Positions 7,366 through 15,069 of a stretch of DNA of 16,327 nucleotides are shown in pieces; the stretch's first letter is position 1; each line of letters begins with the position of its first letter. A program made the translations under genes and the position numbers. Source of the DNA: Pedosphaera sp. (GTDB lineage: Bacteria > Verrucomicrobiota > Verrucomicrobiia > Limisphaerales > SXTU01); assembly GCA_009695395.1 (NCBI GenBank), contig SIBB01000028.1:1-16327 (forward strand), written 5' to 3'. The notes below the pieces were generated by a model, which saw only the letters and a list, made by a program, of their open reading frames with translations, did no database searches and was not told the origin of the DNA.

Positions 7366-7394
7366 CTTATCGCACAAGCATGGCAACATGCCAA
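7366..7394 (-). promoter_or_regulatory. Sigma-70-type promoter candidate for the lipoprotein/DUF3299 unit
   Basis: On the minus strand TTGGCA (7394-7389, 5 of 6 to TTGACA) is followed by exactly 17 nt and then GATAAG (7371-7366, 4 of 6 to TATAAT). The -10 lies 28 nt before the ATG at 7337, giving a leader of about 20 nt. Spacing and position are good. This is a match by eye, without any transcript evidence. Confidence 0.45.
7381..7393. promoter_or_regulatory. Possible operator: TGGCA-N3-TGCCA dyad over the -35
   Basis: The perfect hyphenated dyad TGGCA ACA TGCCA covers the proposed -35 box of the lipoprotein promoter and part of the spacer. A dimeric repressor bound here would block that promoter. 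Five-bp half-sites also occur by chance, so confidence is low. It lies about 120 bp from the divergent CotH start and could act on that gene only at a distance. Confidence 0.3.
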
Positions 7395-7511
7395 CCATCG
7401 ACCGCAACTTTTTGGAGGGACACTTTCTGGTTGCCGTCGCGCGCGCTTGCAGCGCGGAAGTTTTCGGCAATACTCTCGAACGACTCCGCACGACGCGCAG
7501 TCGAAAAGAAA

Positions 7512-9116
7512 ATGTTCTCGTCTCGTAATCGCCTGACCCTACGGCTCCTCGGCGGGATTGCCGCGTTGCTGCTCGCCTCCCATGGGCGCGCAGCGCAGCC
7601 GGAGGACGCTGACCAGGTGTTCTTCCGCGAGGGCCGGATCCCGAAGCTGCGCATCGAGATTTCTCCCGCCGAACTCGCCAAACTCAACAAGGACAACCGC
7701 TCTTTCGTCCGTTGCACCATCCGCGAGGGCGACGATTTCATCTACAGCGAGGTCGGCGTCCACCTCAAGGGCGCGGCAGGTAGCTTTCGGCCCGTGGGCG
7801 ACCGCCCGGCGCTCACGCTCAACTTCGACAAGTTCCGCGAGAAGCAGAAATTCCATGGCATGGACAAACTGCACCTCAACAACTCCGTGCAGGACGGCGG
7901 CTACCTCAACGAACATCTGGCCTCCGTCATCTTCAATGCCGGCGGCGTCCCCGCGCCTCGCATCTCGCACGCGCGCGTCTGGCTCAACGGGCGCGACCTC
8001 GGCTTCTACGTGCTCAAGGAGGGCTTCGACTCGCAGTTTCTCGTCAATCACTTCGGCAGCAAGGCTGGCAATTTCTACGACGGCGGCTTCTGCGCGGACG
8101 TGGACCAACGCAAAGACCGCAAGCTCGGCCGGGGCACAAACGATCAGGCGGACTTGAAGGCGCTGGTCACCGCCTCGCGCGAACCGGACCTCGCCAAGCG
8201 CGCCAAGCAGCTCGACGAGGCGCTTGCCATTGACCAGTTCCTCTCGCTCGTTGCGATGGAGATGATGACCGCGCACTGGGATGGCTACGCGCGCAACCGC
8301 AACAACTACCGCCTCTACAACCATCCGGCGGTGAACAAAATCGTCTTCCTCGCCTCCGGCATGGACCAGCTCTTTGGCGATCCGAACTTCCCCGTCTTCG
8401 ACAGCATGGGCGGCCTCGTCACCAGCGGCCTCTGGCAGATCCCTCAAACCAAGCTTCAATACCGGGATCGCGTGACCTACCTGCTTACGAACGTCTTCAC
8501 CGCCGAGTTCCTCACCAACGAAATCGCAAGAGTCCACGCCCGCGTCCGCCCCGCGCTGGCCGAGATGAACGAAGGCGCGGCGAAGAACTTCGACAACTCC
8601 ACGCGCGACATGAACAACCGCGTGCTGGCGCGCATCGCGGGCATTCAGAAGCAGGTTGGCATCCAGCCCATGAAGCCCGTCAAGCCCGATGGCAACGGCG
8701 TCTTCAAGCTTCTCCAGTGGGAGCCGCAGGCCGACGCCGGCGAGCCGAAGATGGCTGACGCCGCAGACCACGGCGGGGTGAAATCCCTTGAGATTAACCT
8801 AGATAAGCCCGACCGCGTCGTCGCCTCCTGGCGTTCGCGGGTGCTGCTAGACGCGGGCAAATACCGCTTCGAGGGCAAGGTCGCCACCAAGGGCGTCGTG
8901 CCGCTGAAGGAGCCGACGGGCGAGGGTGCGGGACTACGCGTCTCCGGCTCCTCGCGCCCGAATCAACTCAGCGGCGACAGCGACTGGAAGAAAGTCTCGT
9001 TCGAGTTCGATGTGCCTGCCCCCGACACCGAGGTCACCCTCGTCTGCGAACTCCGCGCCGAGAAGGGCCGCGCGTGGTTCGACCTCGGCTCCCTGCAGTT
9101 GGTGCGGCAGAACTGA
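7512..9116 (+). CDS. Secreted CotH-type protein kinase with C-terminal beta-sandwich
   Basis: A 534-residue protein. The reading frame is open far upstream, but ATG 7512 is chosen because it begins a clear signal peptide (MFSSRNRLTLRLLGGIAALL, cleaved near SHGRA|AQ) and the upstream part overlaps two minus-strand genes. Residues about 45-375 match the CotH kinase family, atypical secreted kinases: VGVHLKGAAGSFR (81-93), FHGMDKLHLNN (114-124), ARVWLNGRDLGFYVLKEGFD (154-173), HWDGYARNRNNYRLY (255-269) and ASGMDQLFG (281-289). Asp257 and Asp285 fit the catalytic and metal-binding acids. In Bacillus, CotH phosphorylates spore-coat proteins; the substrate here is unknown. Residues about 395-534 look like a carbohydrate-binding-module-type beta-sandwich (YRFEGKVATKGV, DWKKVSFEFDV, AWFDLGSLQLV). 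The upstream Shine-Dalgarno is weak. Confidence 0.9.
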   Translation: MFSSRNRLTLRLLGGIAALLLASHGRAAQPEDADQVFFREGRIPKLRIEISPAELAKLNKDNRSFVRCTIREGDDFIYSEVGVHLKGAAGSFRPVGDRPALTLNFDKFREKQKFHGMDKLHLNNSVQDGGYLNEHLASVIFNAGGVPAPRISHARVWLNGRDLGFYVLKEGFDSQFLVNHFGSKAGNFYDGGFCADVDQRKDRKLGRGTNDQADLKALVTASREPDLAKRAKQLDEALAIDQFLSLVAMEMMTAHWDGYARNRNNYRLYNHPAVNKIVFLASGMDQLFGDPNFPVFDSMGGLVTSGLWQIPQTKLQYRDRVTYLLTNVFTAEFLTNEIARVHARVRPALAEMNEGAAKNFDNSTRDMNNRVLARIAGIQKQVGIQPMKPVKPDGNGVFKLLQWEPQADAGEPKMADAADHGGVKSLEINLDKPDRVVASWRSRVLLDAGKYRFEGKVATKGVVPLKEPTGEGAGLRVSGSSRPNQLSGDSDWKKVSFEFDVPAPDTEVTLVCELRAEKGRAWFDLGSLQLVRQN

Positions 9117-9127
9117 GGGCCGGGAGT

Positions 9128-9159
9128 GAAGAGTGGAAGAGTGGAAGAGTGGAAGGGTG
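9128..9159. repeat. Four 8-bp tandem units between convergent genes
   Basis: GAAGAGTG is repeated three times (9128-9151), then once as GAAGGGTG (9152-9159). The array sits in the 106-bp gap between the convergent CotH and solenoid genes. A distant partial complement (TTCAACCCTTC, 9199-9209) could pair with the last unit, but the loop is long and there is no T-run, so I do not call a terminator. Copy number may vary between strains. Confidence 0.7.
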
Positions 9160-9222
9160 AACTGTGCGTAGTCCCCGAGCATGTCGGAGCAAAGACTCTT
9201 CAACCCTTCGGCTCTCCCCTCC

Positions 9223-11499
9223 CTACCTCTTCGGATTCATCAGCGCCTTCTTCTTCTCCTCGGACAATGGCGCTTGCTGAATCCACGCCCGCGCCGCCCG
9301 CTCGTCCACGTTCATCCAGTTCCGCGCGACGTTTTCGATTTGGTAAGTGTTGCGGTTCACTTGCCCCGGCTGGTTGCCAGCGGACGCGTAGAGTTCCATC
9401 GCCCACCGCGCCGCGAGCGCCGGCTCCTGATACGAGGCTTGGTTGAGAAACGACTCCGCCGCCTTGTCGCGCGACTTGCCGGCGGGCAGCGACTCCAGCC
9501 ACTTGCTCGCGCCCTGCGGATCGTTCTGCGTCCAGCCGGACACCACGCTGCTGATCGCGCTGTCGCGCGTCTGGCCCTCCGGGAAAGCGCCCACCCACGC
9601 CGCCGCGCCGGCCGGGTCTTGAGACGACCAAGCGCTCACGGTGGCGAGCGCCGCATTGTTCTGGTCCTTGCCCACCGGCAATGTCGCTACCCACGAGGCC
9701 GCCTCCGTCGGCGAGTTCTGCGCCCAACCCTGCGCGACACTGCGGAGCAGGTTCCCGGACGCGTCCGTCGTGCCCAGGCTCACCGCCCATTGCGCGGCGG
9801 CCTTCGGGTCGTTCTGCGCCCACGAGCTCGCCACCGACGAGAGCGCGCTGGTTTGTGCTCCGCCCGTCGGCAGCGCCATGGCGAACGCCGCCGCCGCCGC
9901 TGGATCATTCTGCGCCCACGTGCTCGTGACGCTCTGCAAAGCGTTGTCCCGCGCCCGGCCCTCGGGCAACTGCTGCGCCCACTCCACCGCGCCCTTTAAG
10001 TCACTCGCCGCCCAGATCGCCGCGACGTTGCCGATGGTGTTCTGCTGGCCTTGCTCCGGCGGGAGGTTCTTCACCCACTCCGCCGCGCGCTCCGGGTCCA
10101 GCTGCGCCCACTGGACCGCGACGTTGATGGACAGGTAACTTTTTCGCGAGCCACCGGCCGGCATCGCCTCCAGCCACGCCGCCGCCGCCGCCGGGTCGCC
10201 GTAGCTCATGCTCTGCACGACGTTTTGCAACGCGTTGTTCCGCGCCTGGCCGGCGGGCAACGCCTGCACCCACTCCAGCGCGCCCTTCGAGTCCGTGTTC
10301 GCCCACGACGACGCGATGTTCTGGAGCAGGTTGTTCTTCAGTTGGCCCGACGGCAGGCCGTTCACGTAAGCCGACGCCGCCTGCGGGTCGCGTCGCGCCC
10401 ACTCGGTGCCGAGCGATTGCATCGCCCGGTCGCGCGACTTGGGGTCGGTCAAACCCTGCGCCCACGTCAGCGCGCCGTTGAGGTCGGTCTGGCCCCAGGT
10501 GGAGGCGATGGTCCCCATCGCCTCCTGCTGGGCCGCGCCCTTGAGAGTCAGCGCGAGTTGCGCGGCGGCCTGCGGGTTTTGGTTGGCCAATTCGCCCAGC
10601 ACCGCGCGCGTCGCGTTACGCTTGGCGGTGCCCTCCGGCAAGCCCTGCGCCCACGCCTGCGCGCCGGGCAAATCTTTCGTCGCCCACTGTTGCGCGATGC
10701 TGCTGATGGCTTGGTCGCGGTCACGCACCGGAAGTTGCAGCGCGCGGGCTGCTGCTGCTGCGGGGTCCGTCTGCGCCCATGCGTTGAAGATACCGGAAAC
10801 CGAACTCCCGTAGTCGTATTGCGAATAGCCCTTAGGCAACTTCGCGTGCAACTCCAGCGCACGCTCCGGCGAGCGCTGCGCCAGCTCGGGCAAAATCGCC
10901 GCCCACGCCGTGCGCTGCTCGTCGGGATTCTTCAACCCTGCCACCGCCGCAATCGCCCCCTCCACATCACGCCGCGCCCAGCCATTGAACACCGCACTGA
11001 CGGCCATCTGCCGCTCGTTCGGGCGCGTGAGGCCCAGCGCGTAAGCCAGCGCCGCCGCCGGGTCCGCCTCCGCCCAGCGCGGCATCAGCGTGGTGAGGAT
11101 GGCGATGAAAGGCCGCTGCGAACTCTGGCCCTTGAGCTGGGCCAGCACCTCCGGTATGTCCGCCGGGGTAAGGTGCTGTGCCGCTTCGAGGACGCTCTGC
11201 ACGACGCGCATCGCATTCGGGTCGGACATCGCCTGTCGCAGCTTCGCGATGATGTCATCGAGCGAGCGCGGCGCGTTGCTGGCCGCCGTGTTCGCGCGAG
11301 CCGTGTCGGAGTTGCGCGATTCCTTCGCCGCCTTCTTCGCGATGGCGGGCGTTGGCGCAGTGGAGGATGGTGATGAGATTGTTTTGCTGGCCGTCGGTGC
11401 GGCAGGCGGGCCGCCCCGCCCCGCGAAATAGCCACCCGCCAGCCCGACAGACAACATGCACGCGCCAACGACAAACGGACGAGCTCCGGTGGAAGACAT
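9223..11499 (-). CDS. Membrane-anchored helical-repeat solenoid protein (about 19 x 32 residues)
   Basis: A 758-residue protein from ATG 11499, with AGG 8 nt before the start (10 nt between first bases). Residues 8-26 are an uncleaved signal anchor (FVVGACMLSVGLAGGYFAG) followed by an Ala/Pro/Ser-rich linker to about 77. From about 136 to 755 there are about 19 tandem repeats with a very regular 32-residue period. The consensus is SVaxxWAQxDPxAAAxWaxxLPxGxxRxxAl: helix A starts at the W-A-Q-x-D-P motif and helix B follows LPxG. I counted the repeats by anchoring on that motif; a few are degenerate (repeats 3, 6, 10 and 18). Such alpha-alpha repeats form superhelical protein-binding scaffolds. 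No enzymatic motif is seen. With the N-terminal anchor the solenoid should lie outside the cytoplasm. I do not know a named family or partner. Confidence 0.88.
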   Translation of the reverse strand: MSSTGARPFVVGACMLSVGLAGGYFAGRGGPPAAPTASKTISSPSSTAPTPAIAKKAAKESRNSDTARANTAASNAPRSLDDIIAKLRQAMSDPNAMRVVQSVLEAAQHLTPADIPEVLAQLKGQSSQRPFIAILTTLMPRWAEADPAAALAYALGLTRPNERQMAVSAVFNGWARRDVEGAIAAVAGLKNPDEQRTAWAAILPELAQRSPERALELHAKLPKGYSQYDYGSSVSGIFNAWAQTDPAAAAARALQLPVRDRDQAISSIAQQWATKDLPGAQAWAQGLPEGTAKRNATRAVLGELANQNPQAAAQLALTLKGAAQQEAMGTIASTWGQTDLNGALTWAQGLTDPKSRDRAMQSLGTEWARRDPQAASAYVNGLPSGQLKNNLLQNIASSWANTDSKGALEWVQALPAGQARNNALQNVVQSMSYGDPAAAAAWLEAMPAGGSRKSYLSINVAVQWAQLDPERAAEWVKNLPPEQGQQNTIGNVAAIWAASDLKGAVEWAQQLPEGRARDNALQSVTSTWAQNDPAAAAAFAMALPTGGAQTSALSSVASSWAQNDPKAAAQWAVSLGTTDASGNLLRSVAQGWAQNSPTEAASWVATLPVGKDQNNAALATVSAWSSQDPAGAAAWVGAFPEGQTRDSAISSVVSGWTQNDPQGASKWLESLPAGKSRDKAAESFLNQASYQEPALAARWAMELYASAGNQPGQVNRNTYQIENVARNWMNVDERAARAWIQQAPLSEEKKKALMNPKR

Positions 11500-11542
11500 G
11501 GCAGCAGCCTAGCGAATTCTGCGACTCCCACAATCCTAGTTT

Positions 11543-11557
11543 GCATACATGTTATGC
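11543..11557. promoter_or_regulatory. GCATA-N5-TATGC dyad in divergent intergenic region
   Basis: The perfect 5-bp inverted repeat GCATA-CATGT-TATGC lies between the divergent solenoid and addB genes. All promoters for both genes should lie within about 100 bp here, so a dyad in this place could be an operator. I found no convincing -35/-10 pair for either direction. Confidence is low because short AT-rich dyads are common. Confidence 0.25.
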
Positions 11558-11562
11558 CGAAC

Positions 11563-11583
11563 TTTGAACCTTGAATTTTGAAC
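11563..11583 (+). repeat. Three 7-bp units TTTGAAC/CTTGAAT/TTTGAAC
   Basis: Three back-to-back heptamers (TTTGAAC, CTTGAAT, TTTGAAC) precede and slightly overlap the earliest possible addB start (TTG 11578). There is no Shine-Dalgarno sequence in this stretch. It could be a simple repeat or the site of a regulator; nothing else supports a function. Confidence 0.5.
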
Positions 11584-11604
11584 TCTCTGCCCGACCATAA
11601 CCAC

Positions 11605-14600
11605 GTGCGCGTCCACTTCCTCCTCGGCCCTTCCGGCAGCGGCAAGACATGGCGCTGCCTCGACGAAATCCGCGGGGAGTTGAAGAGCGCGCCTGACGGC
11701 CCGCCGCTCCTTTTGCTCGCGCCCAAGCAGGCGACCTTCCAGTTGGAGCGCCAACTCCTAGATGATCCCAAGCTCGCCGGCTACTCACGCCTGCAAATCG
11801 TTTCCTTCGACCGTCTCGCGCACTGGCTCCTCGAAACCTTCGCCACCGTCCCCGAACTCCTCGACGACGAGGGCCGCGTGATGGTGCTGCGCGCGTTGCT
11901 CGCCCGCGAGCAACCCGCGCTCCGCGTCTTCCGCGCCACCGCGCGTCTGCCCGGCTTCGCGCGCCAACTCAGCCAGCTCCTCCGTGAGTTCCAGCGCCAC
12001 CAACTCACGCCCGCCCGTCTCGCCCGCCTCGCCGAGCGTTGCACGGAGAACGCCCCGCTCCGCGACAAACTCCACGACCTCCACCACCTGCTCCGCGCCT
12101 ACCACGAGTGGCTGGAGCAGAGCCAAACTCAAGACGCCGACCAGTTGCTCGACCTCGCCACCGCGAGGGTCGCGGATTCCGCATTCCGCATCAGCGGCTT
12201 GTGGCTCGACGGCTTCGCCGAGATGACGCCTCAAGAAATGGATTTGCTCTGCGCCGTGCTCCCGTTCTGTCGCAACTCCACACTCGCCTTCTGCCTCGAC
12301 CCGCAGGCTTCGGATTCCAAGAGTTGGCTCTCCCTCTGGTCCACCGTCCGCCGCACTTACGGCGATTGCATCCAACGCATCAAGGCTTTGCCAAACTGCG
12401 AAGTGAGCACGGAAGAGCTGCCGCGCGACCCCGCGCACAGCCGTTTCCGTGGCAACCCAACCCTCGCTGAACTCGAGGCCAACTGGACTGCGCCCGCCGC
12501 CCGTGCCGGCCACTTCCAGTCGCCGGCACTTCGCCTCGCCGTCTGCGCCCACCCCGAGGCTGAAGCCACCCATGCCGCCCGCGAAATCCTCCGCCACGTC
12601 CGTGCGGACGGACGCTTCCGCGACTGCGCCGTCATCCTCCGCACGCTCGATCACCATCACACTGCGCTGCGCCGTGTGTTCACGCGCTACGGCATTCCCT
12701 TCTTCCTCGATCGCCGCGAGCCCGTCGCTCACCACCCGCTCGCCGAGTTGACGCGCTTCGCCCTGCGCACGCTCGCCTACGGCTGGCAGCCCAACGATCT
12801 TTTTGGTGCGCTCAAGTCCGGCCTCGCCCACGACCGCGACGCCGACATTGACTGGCTGGAAAACCATGCCCTCGCCCACGGCTGGCGCGGCACGCAATGG
12901 CTCGAACCACTCGCCCTCGCAGAACCCAAGTTCGACCTTCAGCGCGCCGAGCAACTCCGCTCCCGCCTCACCGCGCCGTTCCGAAAGCTCTCGGACCAAT
13001 TAACCACATTCGCGAACGACGCCACCCGTGCGCCTTCAACCATTTCCGGATCCTCCCTTGCCGCAGCCCTCCGCGCTTTCTGGGATGACCTCGCCATCGA
13101 GTCCCGCCTGCAATCCTGGGACGACGCCCTTGCGCGTGCGGGGGACACTCCTGTCCCTCGCGCCATCCACGCCACCGTCCTGCGTCAGATGCACACGTGG
13201 CTTGAGAATCTGGCGCGCGCCTTTCCCGCGAGCGCACCCGCTCTGCCGCTCCGTGAATGGCTGCCCATCCTCGAAGCCGGCCTCAGCTCCCTCTCCGTCG
13301 GCGTCATTCCTCCCGCGCTCGACCAGGTTCTCATCGGCACCATTGACCGCTCGCGCAACCCCGAGTTGCAACTCGCGCTCGTGCTCGGGCTGAACGAAGG
13401 CATCTTCCCCGCCCCGCCCACGCCGCCGGTCTTGCTCACCGACACCGAGCGCGACCTGCTTTCCGCCCACGACGCCCGTCTCGGTCTCGACCCGCGCGCG
13501 CAGATTGCGCACGAACGTTACTTCGCCTACATCGCCTGCACCCGCAGCCGCGCGCGTCTCGTGCTGAGTTGCAGTGCCGCCGGCAACAACGGCAAGCCGC
13601 TCCACCCCTCGCCCATCTTCGCGCACGTCCAGCAACTCTTCCCCGGCCTCGAACTGGAAAAAGTCCCAACCACGCACGACTGGCGCGAAGCTGAGCACAC
13701 GGAGGAATTGCTCGAACCCATCCTCGCTGGAATGCGGATTGCGGATTGCGGATTACGGAATCCCGAGGCCACCAAGCCTCGCGCCAGCGTCTTGGACTGC
13801 GGCGACCCTCCGCCACTTTCGGACCCTCTCCCGCTGGGAGAGGGGACAGCCCCCCATTCCCTCACCTCGCTCCCCGCCATCATCCCCGTCATCGCCCGCT
13901 GGCGCGAAATCTCCGCATCCCGGACCATCACCACCCTTTCCCCCGGCGCCGTCGCCGCGCTCTACGAACGCGAACTCCACACCTCTGTCAGCAAGCTCGA
14001 GCAGTTCGCCGAGTGCCCCTTCAAGTTCTTCGTCGCCGCCGGCCTGCGCGCGGAGGAACGCAAGAAATTCGAGGTGGACCACCGCGAGCGCGGCAGCTTC
14101 ATCCACCGCTTGCTCGATGAATTTCACCTCCGCGTCACCGCAAGCAATCGCCGCTGGCGCGACCTCTCGCCCGCCGATGCCGCCGAACTCGCCGCGCGCG
14201 TTGGTGAAGACCTCCTCGCAAGCCCCGAGTTCACGCTCTTCGCAGCGGATGAATCCCGCCGCTTCGCCGCGCACACTCTCATCGCCAGTGCGCAACGCCT
14301 GCTCGCTGCGCTTGTCGGTTGGATGCCCGCATACGCCTTCGACCCCGCCGCGGTGGAACTCGGCTTCGGCCTCCCTGGCAGCCGGATGCCCGCGTGGCGA
14401 CTGGAACTGCACGACGGACGAGCGCTCTCTCTGCGCGGACGCATTGACCGCGTGGATCTCTTGCACGACGAGAAGTCCGGCGAGACTCTCGCCGTCGTCG
14501 TGGACTACAAGAGCAGCCCCAAGAAGCTCGACCCGCTCAGAATCAAGCACGGCCTCCAGCTTCAACTCCTCGCCTATCTCAATGTCCTTACGTCGGCTCC

Positions 14601-15069
14601 TGCAACGCATCGTCCCGTCGGCGTATTCTACATCCCACTTCACGGCGCAGCCGGTTCCACCGGCGAGCGCACCGGGATTCTTTGTGAAGACGAAGCTGCC
14701 CGTCGCGCCACCTACGAGCACGTCGGCCGATTCGACCTTGCGCACCTCCCTCACCTCGATTCCCGCGCGCGCGACCTGCCGAGCGGCCAGTTTCGCTACT
14801 CGTTCAAGAAAGACGGGACCTTGAGCAAACGCAGCTCCGACGCGCGGCCCACCGATGAGTTCGCAGCGCTGCTCACTCAAGTCGAAGCCAACCTCCGGAG
14901 CCTCGGCGAAGCCATCTTCGCGGGCAAAATCTCAGTCTCCCCCGTCCGCCTCAGCGCCAGCGAAAAAGCCTGCGACCGTTGCGACTACCGCCCCATCTGC
15001 CGTTTCGACCCGTGGACGCAGTCCTACCGCACACTGGCAAAATCCGTCGCGGAGGAGGAAGAACCGTGA
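11605..15069 (+). CDS. addB: AddB-type helicase-exonuclease subunit with Fe-S nuclease domain
   Basis: A 1154-residue protein from GTG 11605, chosen because AddB proteins begin right at the first strand (here VRVHFLLGPSGSGKTWRC). A TTG at 11578 would add nine residues, an in-frame TGA at 11572 excludes anything earlier, and neither start has a Shine-Dalgarno. Walker A GPSGSGKT is at 8-15 in a UvrD-like N-terminal part. The C-terminal PD-(D/E)XK nuclease shows H834 (FIHRLLDEF), D948 (GRIDRVD), D967 and K969 (VVDYKSS) and a QLQLLAYL helix. Cys804 (AECPF) with Cys1123, 1126 and 1132 (CDRCDYRPIC) are the four ligands of the AddB [4Fe-4S] cluster. AddAB resects double-strand breaks for RecA-dependent repair. 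A repeat-like insertion lies near residues 710-747. The stop overlaps the addA start. Confidence 0.9.
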   Translation: MRVHFLLGPSGSGKTWRCLDEIRGELKSAPDGPPLLLLAPKQATFQLERQLLDDPKLAGYSRLQIVSFDRLAHWLLETFATVPELLDDEGRVMVLRALLAREQPALRVFRATARLPGFARQLSQLLREFQRHQLTPARLARLAERCTENAPLRDKLHDLHHLLRAYHEWLEQSQTQDADQLLDLATARVADSAFRISGLWLDGFAEMTPQEMDLLCAVLPFCRNSTLAFCLDPQASDSKSWLSLWSTVRRTYGDCIQRIKALPNCEVSTEELPRDPAHSRFRGNPTLAELEANWTAPAARAGHFQSPALRLAVCAHPEAEATHAAREILRHVRADGRFRDCAVILRTLDHHHTALRRVFTRYGIPFFLDRREPVAHHPLAELTRFALRTLAYGWQPNDLFGALKSGLAHDRDADIDWLENHALAHGWRGTQWLEPLALAEPKFDLQRAEQLRSRLTAPFRKLSDQLTTFANDATRAPSTISGSSLAAALRAFWDDLAIESRLQSWDDALARAGDTPVPRAIHATVLRQMHTWLENLARAFPASAPALPLREWLPILEAGLSSLSVGVIPPALDQVLIGTIDRSRNPELQLALVLGLNEGIFPAPPTPPVLLTDTERDLLSAHDARLGLDPRAQIAHERYFAYIACTRSRARLVLSCSAAGNNGKPLHPSPIFAHVQQLFPGLELEKVPTTHDWREAEHTEELLEPILAGMRIADCGLRNPEATKPRASVLDCGDPPPLSDPLPLGEGTAPHSLTSLPAIIPVIARWREISASRTITTLSPGAVAALYERELHTSVSKLEQFAECPFKFFVAAGLRAEERKKFEVDHRERGSFIHRLLDEFHLRVTASNRRWRDLSPADAAELAARVGEDLLASPEFTLFAADESRRFAAHTLIASAQRLLAALVGWMPAYAFDPAAVELGFGLPGSRMPAWRLELHDGRALSLRGRIDRVDLLHDEKSGETLAVVVDYKSSPKKLDPLRIKHGLQLQLLAYLNVLTSAPATHRPVGVFYIPLHGAAGSTGERTGILCEDEAARRATYEHVGRFDLAHLPHLDSRARDLPSGQFRYSFKKDGTLSKRSSDARPTDEFAALLTQVEANLRSLGEAIFAGKISVSPVRLSASEKACDRCDYRPICRFDPWTQSYRTLAKSVAEEEEP
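13734..13845 (+). repeat. Intergenic-type repeat DNA embedded in frame within addB
   Basis: GCGGATT occurs three times in tandem (13734-13754), followed by the degenerate copy ACGGAAT (13755-13761). Downstream a perfect palindrome, CCCTCTCCC-GCT-GGGAGAGGG (13824-13844), has a 9-bp stem and 3-nt loop. Both patterns are usually seen between genes. Here they encode about 37 residues (MRIADCGLRNPEATKP and a Pro-rich tail) between the helicase-like part and the nuclease of AddB. The frame stays open, so addB should still be functional; the segment probably forms a disordered loop. Confidence 0.6.
15051..15058 (+). promoter_or_regulatory. Strong Shine-Dalgarno for addA inside the addB 3' end
   Basis: GGAGGAGG lies 7 nt before the GTG at 15066, within the last codons of addB. 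It is the strongest ribosome-binding site seen in the window and supports GTG 15066 as the addA start and coupled expression of the two subunits. Confidence 0.7.

Noticed and set aside
6582..7511. Extension of the CotH frame upstream, giving an 844-residue protein
   Set aside because: The extension runs antisense through the DUF3299 and lipoprotein genes and has no family resemblance; the signal peptide begins at 7512.
7539..8771. 410-codon open frame on the minus strand across the CotH gene
   Set aside because: Antisense to a well-supported kinase gene and without recognisable motifs.
9223..11100. CRISPR-like or satellite array
   Set aside because: The 96-bp periodicity comes from the coding repeats of the solenoid; there are no identical repeats with unique spacers.
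10051..11373. 440-codon open frame on the plus strand across the solenoid gene
   Set aside because: It is the complement of the 32-residue repeat array; its Arg/Leu-rich pattern mirrors the repeats and is not a separate protein.
12160..12200. Second repeat insertion in addB (GATTCCGCATTCCGCATC)
   Set aside because: Only two partial 7-bp copies, and the encoded residues run into a GLWLDGFAEMTPQE stretch that looks like normal AddB sequence.
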